A DNA stretch of 64,000 bases, taken from NCBI RefSeq assembly GCF_965248315.1, contig NZ_CBDFIX010000002.1, positions 3,100,001 through 3,164,000 on the forward strand. Reading direction: 5' to 3'. This document shows positions 9,380-18,055 of the stretch, one piece after another. The translations under genes and the position numbers were made by a program. Position 1 is the stretch's first letter, and the number at the start of each line of letters is the position of its first letter. The DNA comes from Ulvibacterium sp965248315 (GTDB lineage: Bacteria; Bacteroidota; Bacteroidia; Flavobacteriales; Flavobacteriaceae). A model generated the notes under the pieces. That model saw nothing but the letters and a program-made list of their open reading frames with translations, ran no database searches and was not told the origin of the DNA.

Positions 9380-9442
9380 AAATGTATTGTAGTTATGTTA
9401 CACAATATTTGAAACCCGTTTGAGAAATCAAGCGGGTTTTTT
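9367..9442 (+). promoter_or_regulatory. Histidine operon attenuator (antiterminator and terminator)
   Basis: The terminator has twelve continuous pairs (one G-T): AAACCCGTTTGA (9412-9423), loop GAAA, TCAAGCGGGTTT (9428-9439), then T to 9442. The upstream segment TCAAGCGAGGT (9367-9377) closely copies the right arm and can form ten pairs, with one bulged A, with the same left arm. Stalling at the His codons would leave 9367-9377 free and favour antitermination; normal translation would cover it and allow the terminator to form. Placed between the leader ORF and hisG. Confidence 0.85.
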
Positions 9443-9494
9443 GATTAAATCAGTTATAGTTTTCATTTAAAGGAAACAACAATCCATTATACAA

Positions 9495-10352
9495 ATGACA
9501 AATATTCGAATAGCCATACAAAAAAGCGGTCGTCTTAACGAGGATTCGCTAAAAATATTAAAGGACTGTGGTATTTCCATTAACAATGGAAAGGATCAAC
9601 TAAAAGCATCGGCACGTAATTTTCCATTGGAGGTCTTTTATCTAAGAAATGGCGACATCCCCCAGTATCTAAGGGATGGTGTAGTGGATACCGCCATTAT
9701 TGGCGAAAATGTGCTGGTGGAAAAAGGAAAGGATATCAGAAGGGCGGAAAAGCTTGGTTTTTCCAAGTGTAGGGTATCCTTGGCCGTTCCCAAAACTATG
9801 AAATACCATACGGTTAAGGATTTTGAAGGGAAACGTATAGCAACATCCTATCCTAATACGGTCAATGATTATTTAGAGAAAAAAGGAGTAAAAGCTGATT
9901 TACATATTATTAATGGTTCGGTCGAAATAGCTCCCAATATAGGTTTGGCCGACGGTATTTGCGATATTGTTTCCAGTGGTAGCACCCTTTTTAAAAATAA
10001 TTTGGAAGAGGTAGAAGTAATTCTTAAGAGCGAAGCGGTTTTGGCCGTGTCACCCAAAATTTCAGAGGAACGTCGGGAGATTTTAAAGAAATTACAATTT
10101 AGGATTCAATCCGTTCTACAGGCCCGACAGTCCAAATACATATTATTGAACGCCCCTAACGATAAGTTGGATGCCATTATAGAACTACTACCTGGGATGA
10201 GAAGCCCCACGGTACTTCCTTTGGCGGAAGAAGGTTGGAGTTCTGTTCATACGGTACTTAATCAAGACACATTTTGGGAAGTAATCGATGAGTTGAAAGA
10301 AGCAGGTGCGGAAGGTATTTTGGTATGCCCTATAGAAAAAATGGTGCTTTAA
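9495..10352 (+). CDS. hisG: ATP phosphoribosyltransferase, long form
   Basis: HisG joins ATP and PRPP in the first, feedback-controlled step of histidine synthesis. At 285 residues this is the long form with a C-terminal ACT-like regulatory domain (about 210-285), so no HisZ subunit is needed and histidine inhibition is expected. The PRPP-binding loop is visible as DIVSSGSTL (157-165). First structural gene after the attenuator. Confidence 0.96.
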   Translation: MTNIRIAIQKSGRLNEDSLKILKDCGISINNGKDQLKASARNFPLEVFYLRNGDIPQYLRDGVVDTAIIGENVLVEKGKDIRRAEKLGFSKCRVSLAVPKTMKYHTVKDFEGKRIATSYPNTVNDYLEKKGVKADLHIINGSVEIAPNIGLADGICDIVSSGSTLFKNNLEEVEVILKSEAVLAVSPKISEERREILKKLQFRIQSVLQARQSKYILLNAPNDKLDAIIELLPGMRSPTVLPLAEEGWSSVHTVLNQDTFWEVIDELKEAGAEGILVCPIEKMVL

Positions 10353-10409
10353 TGCAACAAACATGAATTTTTAGATAGCTTAATTACAGTTAGTTAAAAA
10401 TTTTAGACA

Positions 10410-11693
10410 ATGAAAAAGATATACAATCCAAAGCGCGAGAATTGGGAGGCCATTTTAAAAAGGCCTACCCAGACCATATCCGATATTGAAGATGTGGTGA
10501 GCGATATTTTTCAAATAGTTGAACAAGAGGGTGATGCGGCAATAAAACGCTACACCCGGAAATTCGACGGTGTCTCTTTGAATGGTATGAAGGTATCTTC
10601 CCAAGAAATAGAAGATGCCCAAAATTTGATTACAAAAGAACTAAAGGACGCTATTCAGCTTGCCAAAAACAATATTGAAAAGTTTCATAAAGCACAGAAA
10701 ACAGACCGGGTCGCTGTAGAAACTATGCACGGAGTACAGTGTTGGCAAGAAAAACGCCCTATTCAAAAAGTAGGGTTGTATATCCCTGGAGGGACGGCAC
10801 CATTGTTTTCTACCATATTGATGTTGGCAGTACCCGCGTCCATAGCCGGCTGTAATGAAATTGTACTCTGCTCTCCGCCCGATCAAGAAGGAAAAATACA
10901 TCCTGCTATCTTGTATACGGCAAGTTTATGTGGTGTGAGGCAAATCTTTAAGGTAGGGGGCATCCAGGCCATTGCTGGAATGACTTTTGGCACCGAGACT
11001 ATACCAAAAGTATACAAGGTATTTGGACCAGGTAACCAATATGTCACCGTGGCCAAACAAATAGCCACCAAATATGGCATTGCCATAGATATGCCTGCTG
11101 GCCCGAGCGAATTGTTGGTGGCCGCGGACGATACCGCTAATGCAGCTTTTGTGGCTTCGGATCTTTTAAGTCAGGCAGAACACGGGGTTGATAGTCAGGT
11201 GATTTTGGTTTCCACTTCAAAGGCGATGATCGATAAGGTGGAGAAGGAAATAGAAAAACAGTTGGAAGATCTACCAAGAAAGGAAATTGCAAGTAAGGCC
11301 ATTGAAAATAGCAAATTAATAGGTTTGGAGAATGATGAGGCCGCCATAGAACTTATTAATGAATATGGTCCTGAACACTATATTATTTGTGTTGCGAATG
11401 AAGATTTCTATGTAAAGAATACGATGAATGCCGGATCGGTTTTTATTGGCAACTATACGCCTGAAAGTGCTGGAGACTATGCTTCGGGAACCAATCATAC
11501 CTTACCTACCAATGGTTATGCCAAACAGTATAGTGGGGTAAATTTGGACAGTTTTATGAAGAGTATGACCTTTCAGAAAATAACCAAGGAAGGCATTAAA
11601 AATATTGGTAATGCGGTTGAGCTTATGTCGGAAGCCGAAGGCTTGGAAGCCCATAAAAAGGCAATGACATTGCGTTTAAGAAGTATAGACTAA
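10410..11693 (+). CDS. hisD: Histidinol dehydrogenase
   Basis: HisD carries out the last two oxidations, histidinol to histidine, with NAD and zinc. The 427-residue length is normal. Conserved catalytic or zinc-binding segments appear in order: SQAEHG (Gln and His), YGPEHY (Glu-His pair), ESAGDYASG (Asp) and the C-terminal EAHKKAM (His). It follows hisG by 57 bases. Confidence 0.97.
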   Translation: MKKIYNPKRENWEAILKRPTQTISDIEDVVSDIFQIVEQEGDAAIKRYTRKFDGVSLNGMKVSSQEIEDAQNLITKELKDAIQLAKNNIEKFHKAQKTDRVAVETMHGVQCWQEKRPIQKVGLYIPGGTAPLFSTILMLAVPASIAGCNEIVLCSPPDQEGKIHPAILYTASLCGVRQIFKVGGIQAIAGMTFGTETIPKVYKVFGPGNQYVTVAKQIATKYGIAIDMPAGPSELLVAADDTANAAFVASDLLSQAEHGVDSQVILVSTSKAMIDKVEKEIEKQLEDLPRKEIASKAIENSKLIGLENDEAAIELINEYGPEHYIICVANEDFYVKNTMNAGSVFIGNYTPESAGDYASGTNHTLPTNGYAKQYSGVNLDSFMKSMTFQKITKEGIKNIGNAVELMSEAEGLEAHKKAMTLRLRSID

Positions 11694-11950
11694 AATGAGT
11701 CCGACTTTGAATAAGGAATAAAGTTAAAACTCCTATGTTTTATGTAGCCATAGGTTTGAACGAGAAATGAAGTTGCCAGAGGTTATTGGGCTGTTGAGTT
11801 ATTAGGTTATGTGGGCAGAGCACAACAAATAACCTAACAACCAAGTAACTTAGTAACTTTTGAAATTCGAGATGTTCGTAGTAACTAAGAGTTTTGAACT
11901 AAAAGTACATCGCCTGCAAGAGGCAGGATTTCAACTAATGATAGTTACCC
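11694..11950. repeat. Noncoding gap in his operon with short-word repeats
   Basis: This 257-base gap splits hisD from hisC. It contains TTAGGTTAT (11802-11810) and its inverse ATAACCTAA (11829-11837), plus related words such as AAGTAACTTAGTAAC. It reads like the degenerate tandem-word islands seen at 16469 and 38832. I see no gene or clear terminator, so the operon may read through. Confidence 0.45.
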
Positions 11951-13000
11951 ATGAAAAGGGAATTCAATATAAACGAATTGGTTCGGGAAAGTGTTAAGGA
12001 ATTAAAACCGTATTCCTCGGCCCGGGACGAATATGTATCCGATGGCTCGGAAATGGTCTTTTTGGATGCCAACGAAAATCCTTTTAATAACGGGGTCAAT
12101 CGGTATCCCGACCCACAACAAAGGAACCTAAAGGCAATTCTGGCCGAACAGCGGGGAGTGGCCTTGGAAAATTTGCTTTTGGGCAATGGTAGCGATGAGA
12201 TTTTGGACTTGATTTTTAGGGCCTTTTGTGAGCCTAAAATTGATAACATCATTACCTCGCCTCCTACCTATGGCATGTATAAAGTATTGGCCGGTGTAAA
12301 CGATGTAAAGAACAAAGAGGTCCTATTAACCTCGGATTTTGAACCCAATGTTGAAGGCATTTTGAAGGCCGTAGATCAAAATACGAAGTTATTGTTTCTT
12401 TGTTCTCCCAATAATCCTACTGGGAATTGCTTCTCGGAGAAGCGAATAAAACACCTTTTGGATAGTTTCAATGGTCTTGTGGTCATAGATGAAGCCTATA
12501 TTGATTTTTCGGAGACAGAAAGCTGGCTGTCACAATTGCATAATTACCCCAATCTTATTGTAACACAAACCCTCTCCAAGGCCTATGGTCTGGCAGGAAT
12601 CCGTTTGGGTATTTGTTGTGCGTCCTCTGGGATTATATCTGTTTTGAACAAGATAAAACCACCGTACAATGTAAATGAACTGACCCAACAAAGAGCTTTA
12701 CGCCATGTGTTGAATACGAAAATGGTACATGAGGAAGTACGGACTATATTAAAAGAAAGGAACGAACTAACCAAGGAATTACTTCAATTCAACTTTGTTC
12801 TTAAGATCTATCCCACGGACGCCAATTTTGTTTTGGTAAAGGTGGACGATGCCGATAAAAGATACCAGCAGCTACTGGATAAAGGAATCGTAGTAAGAAA
12901 CCGAAGTACCCAACCGCTTTGTGAAGACACCTTACGATTGACCGTTGGGACACAAGAAGAAAATAAGAAATTGATAACGGCCTTAAGAAGTCTAAATTAA
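11951..13000 (+). CDS. hisC: Histidinol-phosphate aminotransferase
   Basis: A PLP-dependent class I/II aminotransferase that makes histidinol phosphate. The PLP Lys is K210 in TLSKAYGLAG, with the nearby Arg of GIRLG for phosphate binding; the substrate motifs DANENP and SPNNPTGN are present. The length of 349 is typical. Start ATG follows the repeat-containing gap; hisB begins 13 bases after the stop. Confidence 0.96.
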   Translation: MKREFNINELVRESVKELKPYSSARDEYVSDGSEMVFLDANENPFNNGVNRYPDPQQRNLKAILAEQRGVALENLLLGNGSDEILDLIFRAFCEPKIDNIITSPPTYGMYKVLAGVNDVKNKEVLLTSDFEPNVEGILKAVDQNTKLLFLCSPNNPTGNCFSEKRIKHLLDSFNGLVVIDEAYIDFSETESWLSQLHNYPNLIVTQTLSKAYGLAGIRLGICCASSGIISVLNKIKPPYNVNELTQQRALRHVLNTKMVHEEVRTILKERNELTKELLQFNFVLKIYPTDANFVLVKVDDADKRYQQLLDKGIVVRNRSTQPLCEDTLRLTVGTQEENKKLITALRSLN

Positions 13001-13013
13001 ATATTGAATAAAA

Positions 13014-14183
13014 GTGGACAATATAAATAATCCTTCTCCCGAAGATAAGACGCGTAAAGTACTTTTTATTGATCGTGACGGCACCATGATCAAGGAACCG
13101 GAAGATGAACAAATTGATAGCTTTGACAAATTGGAATTCTATCCAAAAGCCTTTAGCTACTTAAGAAAGATCGCCAAGGAATTGGATTATGAGTTGGTAA
13201 TGATTACCAATCAAGATGGGTTGGGTACGGACATCTTTCCCGAAGACACCTTTTGGCCGGTGCATGATTTTGTGTTAAAATCCTTTGAAAGCGAAGGGGT
13301 GGTATTTAATGAAGTTTTTATTGATAAAACGTTCCCGGAGGACAACGCGGAAACACGAAAACCAAAAACAGGATTGTTGACCAAGTATTTTACGGACCAA
13401 TACGATTTGGAAAATTCTTTTGTGATAGGAGATAGGCTTACGGATGTGGAATTAGCCAAAAATTTGGGTTCCCGAGGTATTTTCATTAACAATAATACAC
13501 AGTTAGGAACTTCGGAGGTCAGTACGGATGCCAAGGAGCTGGAAAAGTATATCGCCCTGGAGACTAATGATTGGGAAGAGATTTATGGATTTCTGAAGCT
13601 AAGGGATAGAACGGCCGAAATCCACAGGAAAACCAATGAAACGGATATCCGTATTATCCTTAACCTTGATGGTACGGGACATGGAAAAATCTCAACGGGA
13701 CTGGCATTCTTTGATCATATGCTGGATCAGTTGGCACGGCATGGACAAATGGATTTGGATATTGAGGTAAATGGGGATTTGGAAGTAGACGAGCATCATA
13801 CCATAGAGGATACCGGCATTGCTTTGGGTGAGGTTTTTTATGAGGCTTTAGGGGATAAGCTGGGTATTGAGAGATATGGTTTTTGTCTGCCCATGGATGA
13901 TTGCCTGGCCCAAGTGGCCATAGATTTCGGAGGTCGCAATTGGTTGGTTTGGGAAGCGAATTTCCAAAGGGAAAAAGTTGGGGACATGCCTACAGAAATG
14001 TTCCACCATTTTTTCAAATCCTTTACGGATGGCGCCAAGGCCAATGTAAATATAAAAGCAGAAGGTACTAACGAACACCATAAGATAGAGGCTATTTTTA
14101 AGGCGTTTGCCAAATCGATAAAAATGGCCATTAAAAGGGATGCGGAAAAAATGGTCCTTCCCTCTACGAAAGGAATGCTATGA
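13014..14183 (+). CDS. hisB: Bifunctional histidinol-phosphatase / imidazoleglycerol-phosphate dehydratase
   Basis: Residues about 14-170 are a HAD-type phosphatase with the nucleophile motif D20-x-D22-G-T. Residues about 196-389 are IGP dehydratase, with both metal-binding motifs EHHTIED and NEHHKIE. The fusion covers two non-consecutive steps of the pathway and is usual in this phylum and in enterobacteria. The start is GTG; no in-frame ATG is available upstream. It overlaps hisH by ATGA. Confidence 0.96.
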   Translation: MDNINNPSPEDKTRKVLFIDRDGTMIKEPEDEQIDSFDKLEFYPKAFSYLRKIAKELDYELVMITNQDGLGTDIFPEDTFWPVHDFVLKSFESEGVVFNEVFIDKTFPEDNAETRKPKTGLLTKYFTDQYDLENSFVIGDRLTDVELAKNLGSRGIFINNNTQLGTSEVSTDAKELEKYIALETNDWEEIYGFLKLRDRTAEIHRKTNETDIRIILNLDGTGHGKISTGLAFFDHMLDQLARHGQMDLDIEVNGDLEVDEHHTIEDTGIALGEVFYEALGDKLGIERYGFCLPMDDCLAQVAIDFGGRNWLVWEANFQREKVGDMPTEMFHHFFKSFTDGAKANVNIKAEGTNEHHKIEAIFKAFAKSIKMAIKRDAEKMVLPSTKGML

Positions 14184-14761
14184 AGATTATAATTATTGAT
14201 TACGGTGCAGGAAATATTCAAAGTATCCGTTTCGCCATTCAAAGATTGGGATACGAGGCTAGTCTTAGCAATGATCCAGAAGACATCAAAACTGCGGATA
14301 AGGTGATATTTCCAGGTGTAGGCGAAGCCAGTAGTGCCATGAAAAAATTGAGAGCCAGCGGATTGGACCATTTAATACCAAACCTAAAACAACCTGTACT
14401 GGGCATTTGCCTGGGTATGCAACTTATGTGCAATTCATCGGAGGAAGGCAATACTAAAGGACTTGGAATATTTGATGTGGATGTAGTCAGGTTTTCCAAT
14501 AGTGTTAAAGTACCTCAAATTGGATGGAATGAAATATCCGATTTAAAATCGGATTTATTTAAGGGTATTGGGGAGAAGGAATATATTTATTTGGTTCATA
14601 GTTACTATGCCCCAGTTTGTAAAGATACTATTGCAGTTTCGGAATATGAGTTGAATTATAGTGCCGCTTTGGGTAGAGCTAATTTTTATGGCACGCAATT
14701 CCATCCCGAAAAAAGTAGTGATGGTGGGGAAAGGATACTACAAAATTTTCTTAAAATGTAA
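14180..14761 (+). CDS. hisH: Imidazole glycerol phosphate synthase, glutaminase subunit
   Basis: HisH releases ammonia from glutamine and passes it to HisF. The class I amidotransferase triad is complete: C77 in GICLGMQ, H175 and E177 in FHPEKS. The 193-residue length is normal. It overlaps hisB by four bases and the next gene by one (TAATG), so these genes are translated together. Confidence 0.97.
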   Translation: MKIIIIDYGAGNIQSIRFAIQRLGYEASLSNDPEDIKTADKVIFPGVGEASSAMKKLRASGLDHLIPNLKQPVLGICLGMQLMCNSSEEGNTKGLGIFDVDVVRFSNSVKVPQIGWNEISDLKSDLFKGIGEKEYIYLVHSYYAPVCKDTIAVSEYELNYSAALGRANFYGTQFHPEKSSDGGERILQNFLKM

Positions 14762-15177
14762 TGGGGGAGGACTTTTACATAGCAACGGAAAGGGGAAAAA
14801 TGGATATTCCTTTTATTCATAACTATTTATCCGAGACTTCCTATTGGGCAAAAGGCAGAACCGTGGAATCGGTATTAAAATCAATGGAAAACTCCTTATG
14901 CTTTGGGGTTTTCAACAAGAAGGATCAACAAGTGGCCTTTGCACGTTTGGTGACGGACTATGTGGTTTTTGCTTGGTTAATGGATGTTTTTGTCAATCCA
15001 GACTACGAGGGGCAAGGGATAGGTAAAATGTTGGTTAGGCATATTGTTCAACTTCCAGAGTTACGGAATGTTAACGGAATCGGGCTGCGCACTAACGATG
15101 CCCATGGATTTTATGAAAAATTTGGTTTTGAAAAGATATCGGAACCACAAACATGGATGCTAAGAAAAAATAAATGA
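14761..15177 (+). CDS. GNAT-family N-acetyltransferase inside the his operon
   Basis: A 138-residue acetyl-CoA-dependent acetyltransferase. Motif A is clear as YEGQGIGKML, which binds the pyrophosphate of CoA, and the C-terminal GFYEKFGFE stretch is typical of the fold. Its substrate is unknown and it has no known histidine pathway step. It overlaps hisH by one base and hisA by ATGA, so it is fully embedded in the operon and must be expressed with it. Confidence 0.85.
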   Translation: MGEDFYIATERGKMDIPFIHNYLSETSYWAKGRTVESVLKSMENSLCFGVFNKKDQQVAFARLVTDYVVFAWLMDVFVNPDYEGQGIGKMLVRHIVQLPELRNVNGIGLRTNDAHGFYEKFGFEKISEPQTWMLRKNK

Positions 15178-15950
15178 GAATTATTCCGGCCATAGATATT
15201 ATCGAGGGGAAATGTGTTCGACTATCAAAAGGCGATTACAACACCAAAAAGATTTACAATGAAAATCCTCTTGAGGTTGCCAAGGAATTTGAAGCCCATG
15301 GCATTCAATATTTACATCTGGTAGACTTGGATGGGGCAAAATCCAAACATATTGTCAATCATAAGGTTTTATATCAAATCGCATCCCGAACGAATTTGAA
15401 AATTGATTTTGGGGGAGGGTTGAAAACAGATGAGGATTTAAAGATAGCCTTTGAAAATGGGGCCAAGCAGGTTACAGGAGGTAGTATTGCCGTAAAGGAT
15501 CAATCGACCTTTTTGGGATGGTTGGAAAAGTACGGGGCGGAAAAGATCATTTTGGGTGCGGATGCCCAAAACGAAAAAATAGCGGTTTCCGGCTGGCAAG
15601 AGGAATCGGACATGGACTTGGTTCCTTTTATTAAATCCTATCAACAAAAGGGGATTACATATGTGATATGCACGGATATTGGCAAAGACGGTATGTTGGA
15701 AGGGCCTTCATTTAATTTGTACAAAAAGATTCTTTCGCATACCAAACGAACAGAGACGAGGATTACCATGAGTGGGGTAGAGGATTTGGAAATGCCTGGG
15801 ATACATCTAATCGCCTCTGGAGGTGTTTCCCAGTTTGAGGAATTACCGAAACTTAAGGAAATAGGTTGTGAAGGCGTTATAATAGGTAAGGCCATTTATG
15901 AAAATAGAATTAGTCTTAAACAGTTGGAATCTTTTAACATACAGGTATGA
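15174..15950 (+). CDS. hisA: ProFAR isomerase
   Basis: HisA is the (beta-alpha)8 barrel isomerase acting on N'-ProFAR. The two catalytic Asp residues are D8 (PAIDII) and D130 (LGADAQ), and phosphate-binding glycine loops DFGGG and ASGGV are present. The 258-residue length is slightly above typical because of a short insertion before IASGGV. It overlaps both neighbours by ATGA. Confidence 0.96.
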   Translation: MRIIPAIDIIEGKCVRLSKGDYNTKKIYNENPLEVAKEFEAHGIQYLHLVDLDGAKSKHIVNHKVLYQIASRTNLKIDFGGGLKTDEDLKIAFENGAKQVTGGSIAVKDQSTFLGWLEKYGAEKIILGADAQNEKIAVSGWQEESDMDLVPFIKSYQQKGITYVICTDIGKDGMLEGPSFNLYKKILSHTKRTETRITMSGVEDLEMPGIHLIASGGVSQFEELPKLKEIGCEGVIIGKAIYENRISLKQLESFNIQV

Positions 15951-16468
15951 AAGATATGGTATCTCAATTAGCGGAAGAGTTTTTGGCCCAATCCATATAT
16001 AGAATGGATGAAAGTACTAGAATGATTCAAATTTGTATGGAACAGTTATCTGAAGAAGAAATTTGGACCAGGCATAATGAGTCATCCAATAGTATTGGTA
16101 ATCAGATTTTGCATTTATGTGGAAATATAACCCAGTATGCCATATCGGCCTTGGGCCAAGAAACGGATTCTAGGGAGCGTGACAAAGAATTTGCAGCGCG
16201 CTCTGGCTATTCCAAATCCCAATTGCTACGAATGCTTGGAGATACTTTGGAAAAGGCAAAAAGAACCATAGACAAATCCGATGTAGAAAATCTGATGCGA
16301 AAGCGTGACGTTCAGGGTTTTTATTTTTCGGGAATGGGGATTATTATCCATGTGGTTGAGCATTATTCGTATCACGTGGGTCAAATTGCACAGTGGACCA
16401 AAATTTTGAAAAATAAAGATTTGGGCTTTTATGACGGAATAGACCTGAATACAAAGAACAAAGAATAA
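15947..16468 (+). CDS. DinB-superfamily protein inside the his operon
   Basis: A 173-residue four-helix-bundle DinB/YfiT-like protein. The putative metal ligands are visible: a His in ILHLCGN near residue 57 and the HVVEHYSYHVGQI segment near the C-terminus. Members are metal-dependent enzymes such as thiol transferases or have no known role. It overlaps hisA by four bases; a histidine function is not known, and its presence in the operon is the only hint to its role. Confidence 0.82.
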   Translation: MKDMVSQLAEEFLAQSIYRMDESTRMIQICMEQLSEEEIWTRHNESSNSIGNQILHLCGNITQYAISALGQETDSRERDKEFAARSGYSKSQLLRMLGDTLEKAKRTIDKSDVENLMRKRDVQGFYFSGMGIIIHVVEHYSYHVGQIAQWTKILKNKDLGFYDGIDLNTKNKE

Positions 16469-16602
16469 TCTAGAGAAGTTAGAGATAAGAATTACGAAGT
16501 ACAAAGTGCGAAATTGAAGATGGTCAGTCTAAACTATAGAACACAAAGGAAGCAAGACTTAAAGTCTTTGTATTTTATCCCTTTGACCTCATACTTAATC
16601 AT
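16469..16602. repeat. Short noncoding gap with degenerate words
   Basis: The 134 bases before hisF contain related short words (AATTACGAAGTACAAAGTGC) and a small inverted repeat AAGACTT-A-AAGTCTT (16554-16568). No gene or T-tailed terminator is evident. Confidence 0.35.
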
Positions 16603-17358
16603 ATGTTGACAAAAAGAATCATCCCGTGTTTGGATATAAAGAATGGCCGTACGGTAAAGGGCATAAATTTTTTAGATCTACGTGATGCGGGAGATCCCGT
16701 GGAACTTGCCAAATTCTATGCCGAGGAAGGTGCAGATGAACTGGTGTTTTTGGATATTTCCGCTACGGAGGAAAAACGCAAGACCTTAGCGGAACTAGTT
16801 TATCACGTAGCTGAAAAAGTAAATATCCCTTTTACTGTTGGTGGAGGCATTTCATCTGTGGAAGATGTGGATGTCCTCTTACACAATGGAGCAGATAAAG
16901 TGTCGATCAATTCATCGGCGGTAAAAAATCCGCAATTGATCAATGACCTGGTGGCAAAATTTGGATCACAATGTATTGTTGTGGCCATTGATGCCAAACA
17001 GATTAATGGGGAATGGAAAGTACATCTGGTCGGCGGAAAGGTACCCACGGAAATTGAATTATTTGCATGGGCCAAGGAAGTAGAGGAGCGGGGCGCAGGG
17101 GAAATCTTATTTACTTCCATGGATCATGACGGTACTAAAAATGGATTTGCGAACAAGGCCTTGGCCAGAATGTCCAAAGAAAGAAACATCCCTGTTATTG
17201 CCTCCGGAGGCGCAGGAAAGATGCAACATTTTACGGATACCTTTGTAGACGGCAGGGCAGATGCCGCTTTGGCTGCCAGTGTCTTTCACTTTAAGGAAAT
17301 GAAGATAAAGGATTTAAAAAAAGAGCTTAAGCGCTGTGGTATCCCAGTTAGGCTTTAA
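16603..17358 (+). CDS. hisF: Imidazole glycerol phosphate synthase, cyclase subunit
   Basis: HisF uses ammonia from HisH to close the imidazole ring and release AICAR. Both catalytic Asp residues are in their canonical places, D11 (CLDIKNG) and D130 (VAIDAK). Length 251 is standard. It is separated from the DinB gene by a 134-base gap and followed by hisIE after 24 bases. Confidence 0.97.
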   Translation: MLTKRIIPCLDIKNGRTVKGINFLDLRDAGDPVELAKFYAEEGADELVFLDISATEEKRKTLAELVYHVAEKVNIPFTVGGGISSVEDVDVLLHNGADKVSINSSAVKNPQLINDLVAKFGSQCIVVAIDAKQINGEWKVHLVGGKVPTEIELFAWAKEVEERGAGEILFTSMDHDGTKNGFANKALARMSKERNIPVIASGGAGKMQHFTDTFVDGRADAALAASVFHFKEMKIKDLKKELKRCGIPVRL

Positions 17359-17382
17359 GGATAAAGATTAAGAAAGGAATAC

Positions 17383-17979
17383 ATGGAAGTAGATTTTAAC
17401 AAAAATGGAGATGGATTAGTACCTGTGATCATTCAAGATGCCGTTACCAAAAACATCCTGATGTTGGGTTACATGAACCAAGAGTCACTGGATAGGACCC
17501 TGGAAACCAAAAAGGTGACTTTTTTTAGCAGGTCTAAACAACGACTATGGACTAAAGGTGAGGAAAGTGGCAATTTCTTGCATTTGGAGGATATCAAAAA
17601 CGATTGTGACCAGGATACGCTGCTTATTCTGGCAAATCCTGTTGGACCAACCTGTCATACCGGAAGTGATACCTGCTGGGGTGAGAAGAATGTATCCAGT
17701 TTTGGGTTTCTTTCAAAATTGGAGCAGGTAATAGAACAGCGAAGGACTTCCGCTATAGGTGAAACGTCCTATGTAGCCTCGTTGTTTGAAAAGGGTATCA
17801 ACAAGATTGCGCAGAAGGTAGGGGAAGAGGCGATAGAAACCGTTATTGAGGCCAAGGACAATAATGACGAACTCTTTTTAAACGAAAGTGCGGATCTATT
17901 ATTCCATTATCTGATTTTACTTCAAGCCAAGGGTTTTACCTTAAAGGATATAGAAAAGGTATTAAAAGAAAGACATTAA
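17383..17979 (+). CDS. hisI: Phosphoribosyl-AMP cyclohydrolase / phosphoribosyl-ATP pyrophosphatase
   Basis: A fused HisI-HisE enzyme for steps two and three of the pathway. The HisI part (about 1-105) shows the metal-binding Cys residues C75, C91 and C98 in the NDCDQD and GPTCHTG-DTC segments. The HisE part (about 108-198) has the EEAIETVIEAK helix typical of MazG-like pyrophosphatases. It is the last gene of the operon, followed by a strong hairpin. Confidence 0.96.
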   Translation: MEVDFNKNGDGLVPVIIQDAVTKNILMLGYMNQESLDRTLETKKVTFFSRSKQRLWTKGEESGNFLHLEDIKNDCDQDTLLILANPVGPTCHTGSDTCWGEKNVSSFGFLSKLEQVIEQRRTSAIGETSYVASLFEKGINKIAQKVGEEAIETVIEAKDNNDELFLNESADLLFHYLILLQAKGFTLKDIEKVLKERH

Positions 17980-18000
17980 TTAAAAGTTTAAAACAGAATA

Positions 18001-18028
18001 AATATGGGCATCTTTTGATGCCCATATT
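18001..18028. terminator. Hairpin between convergent hisIE and DUF2807 genes
   Basis: A perfect 12-base stem, AATATGGGCATC with GATGCCCATATT, around a TTTT loop. There is no long T-run on either side, but the position between two convergent genes fits a bidirectional terminator. Confidence 0.65.
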
Positions 18029-18055
18029 CAACAACAACAACCAAAACGTCTAAAA

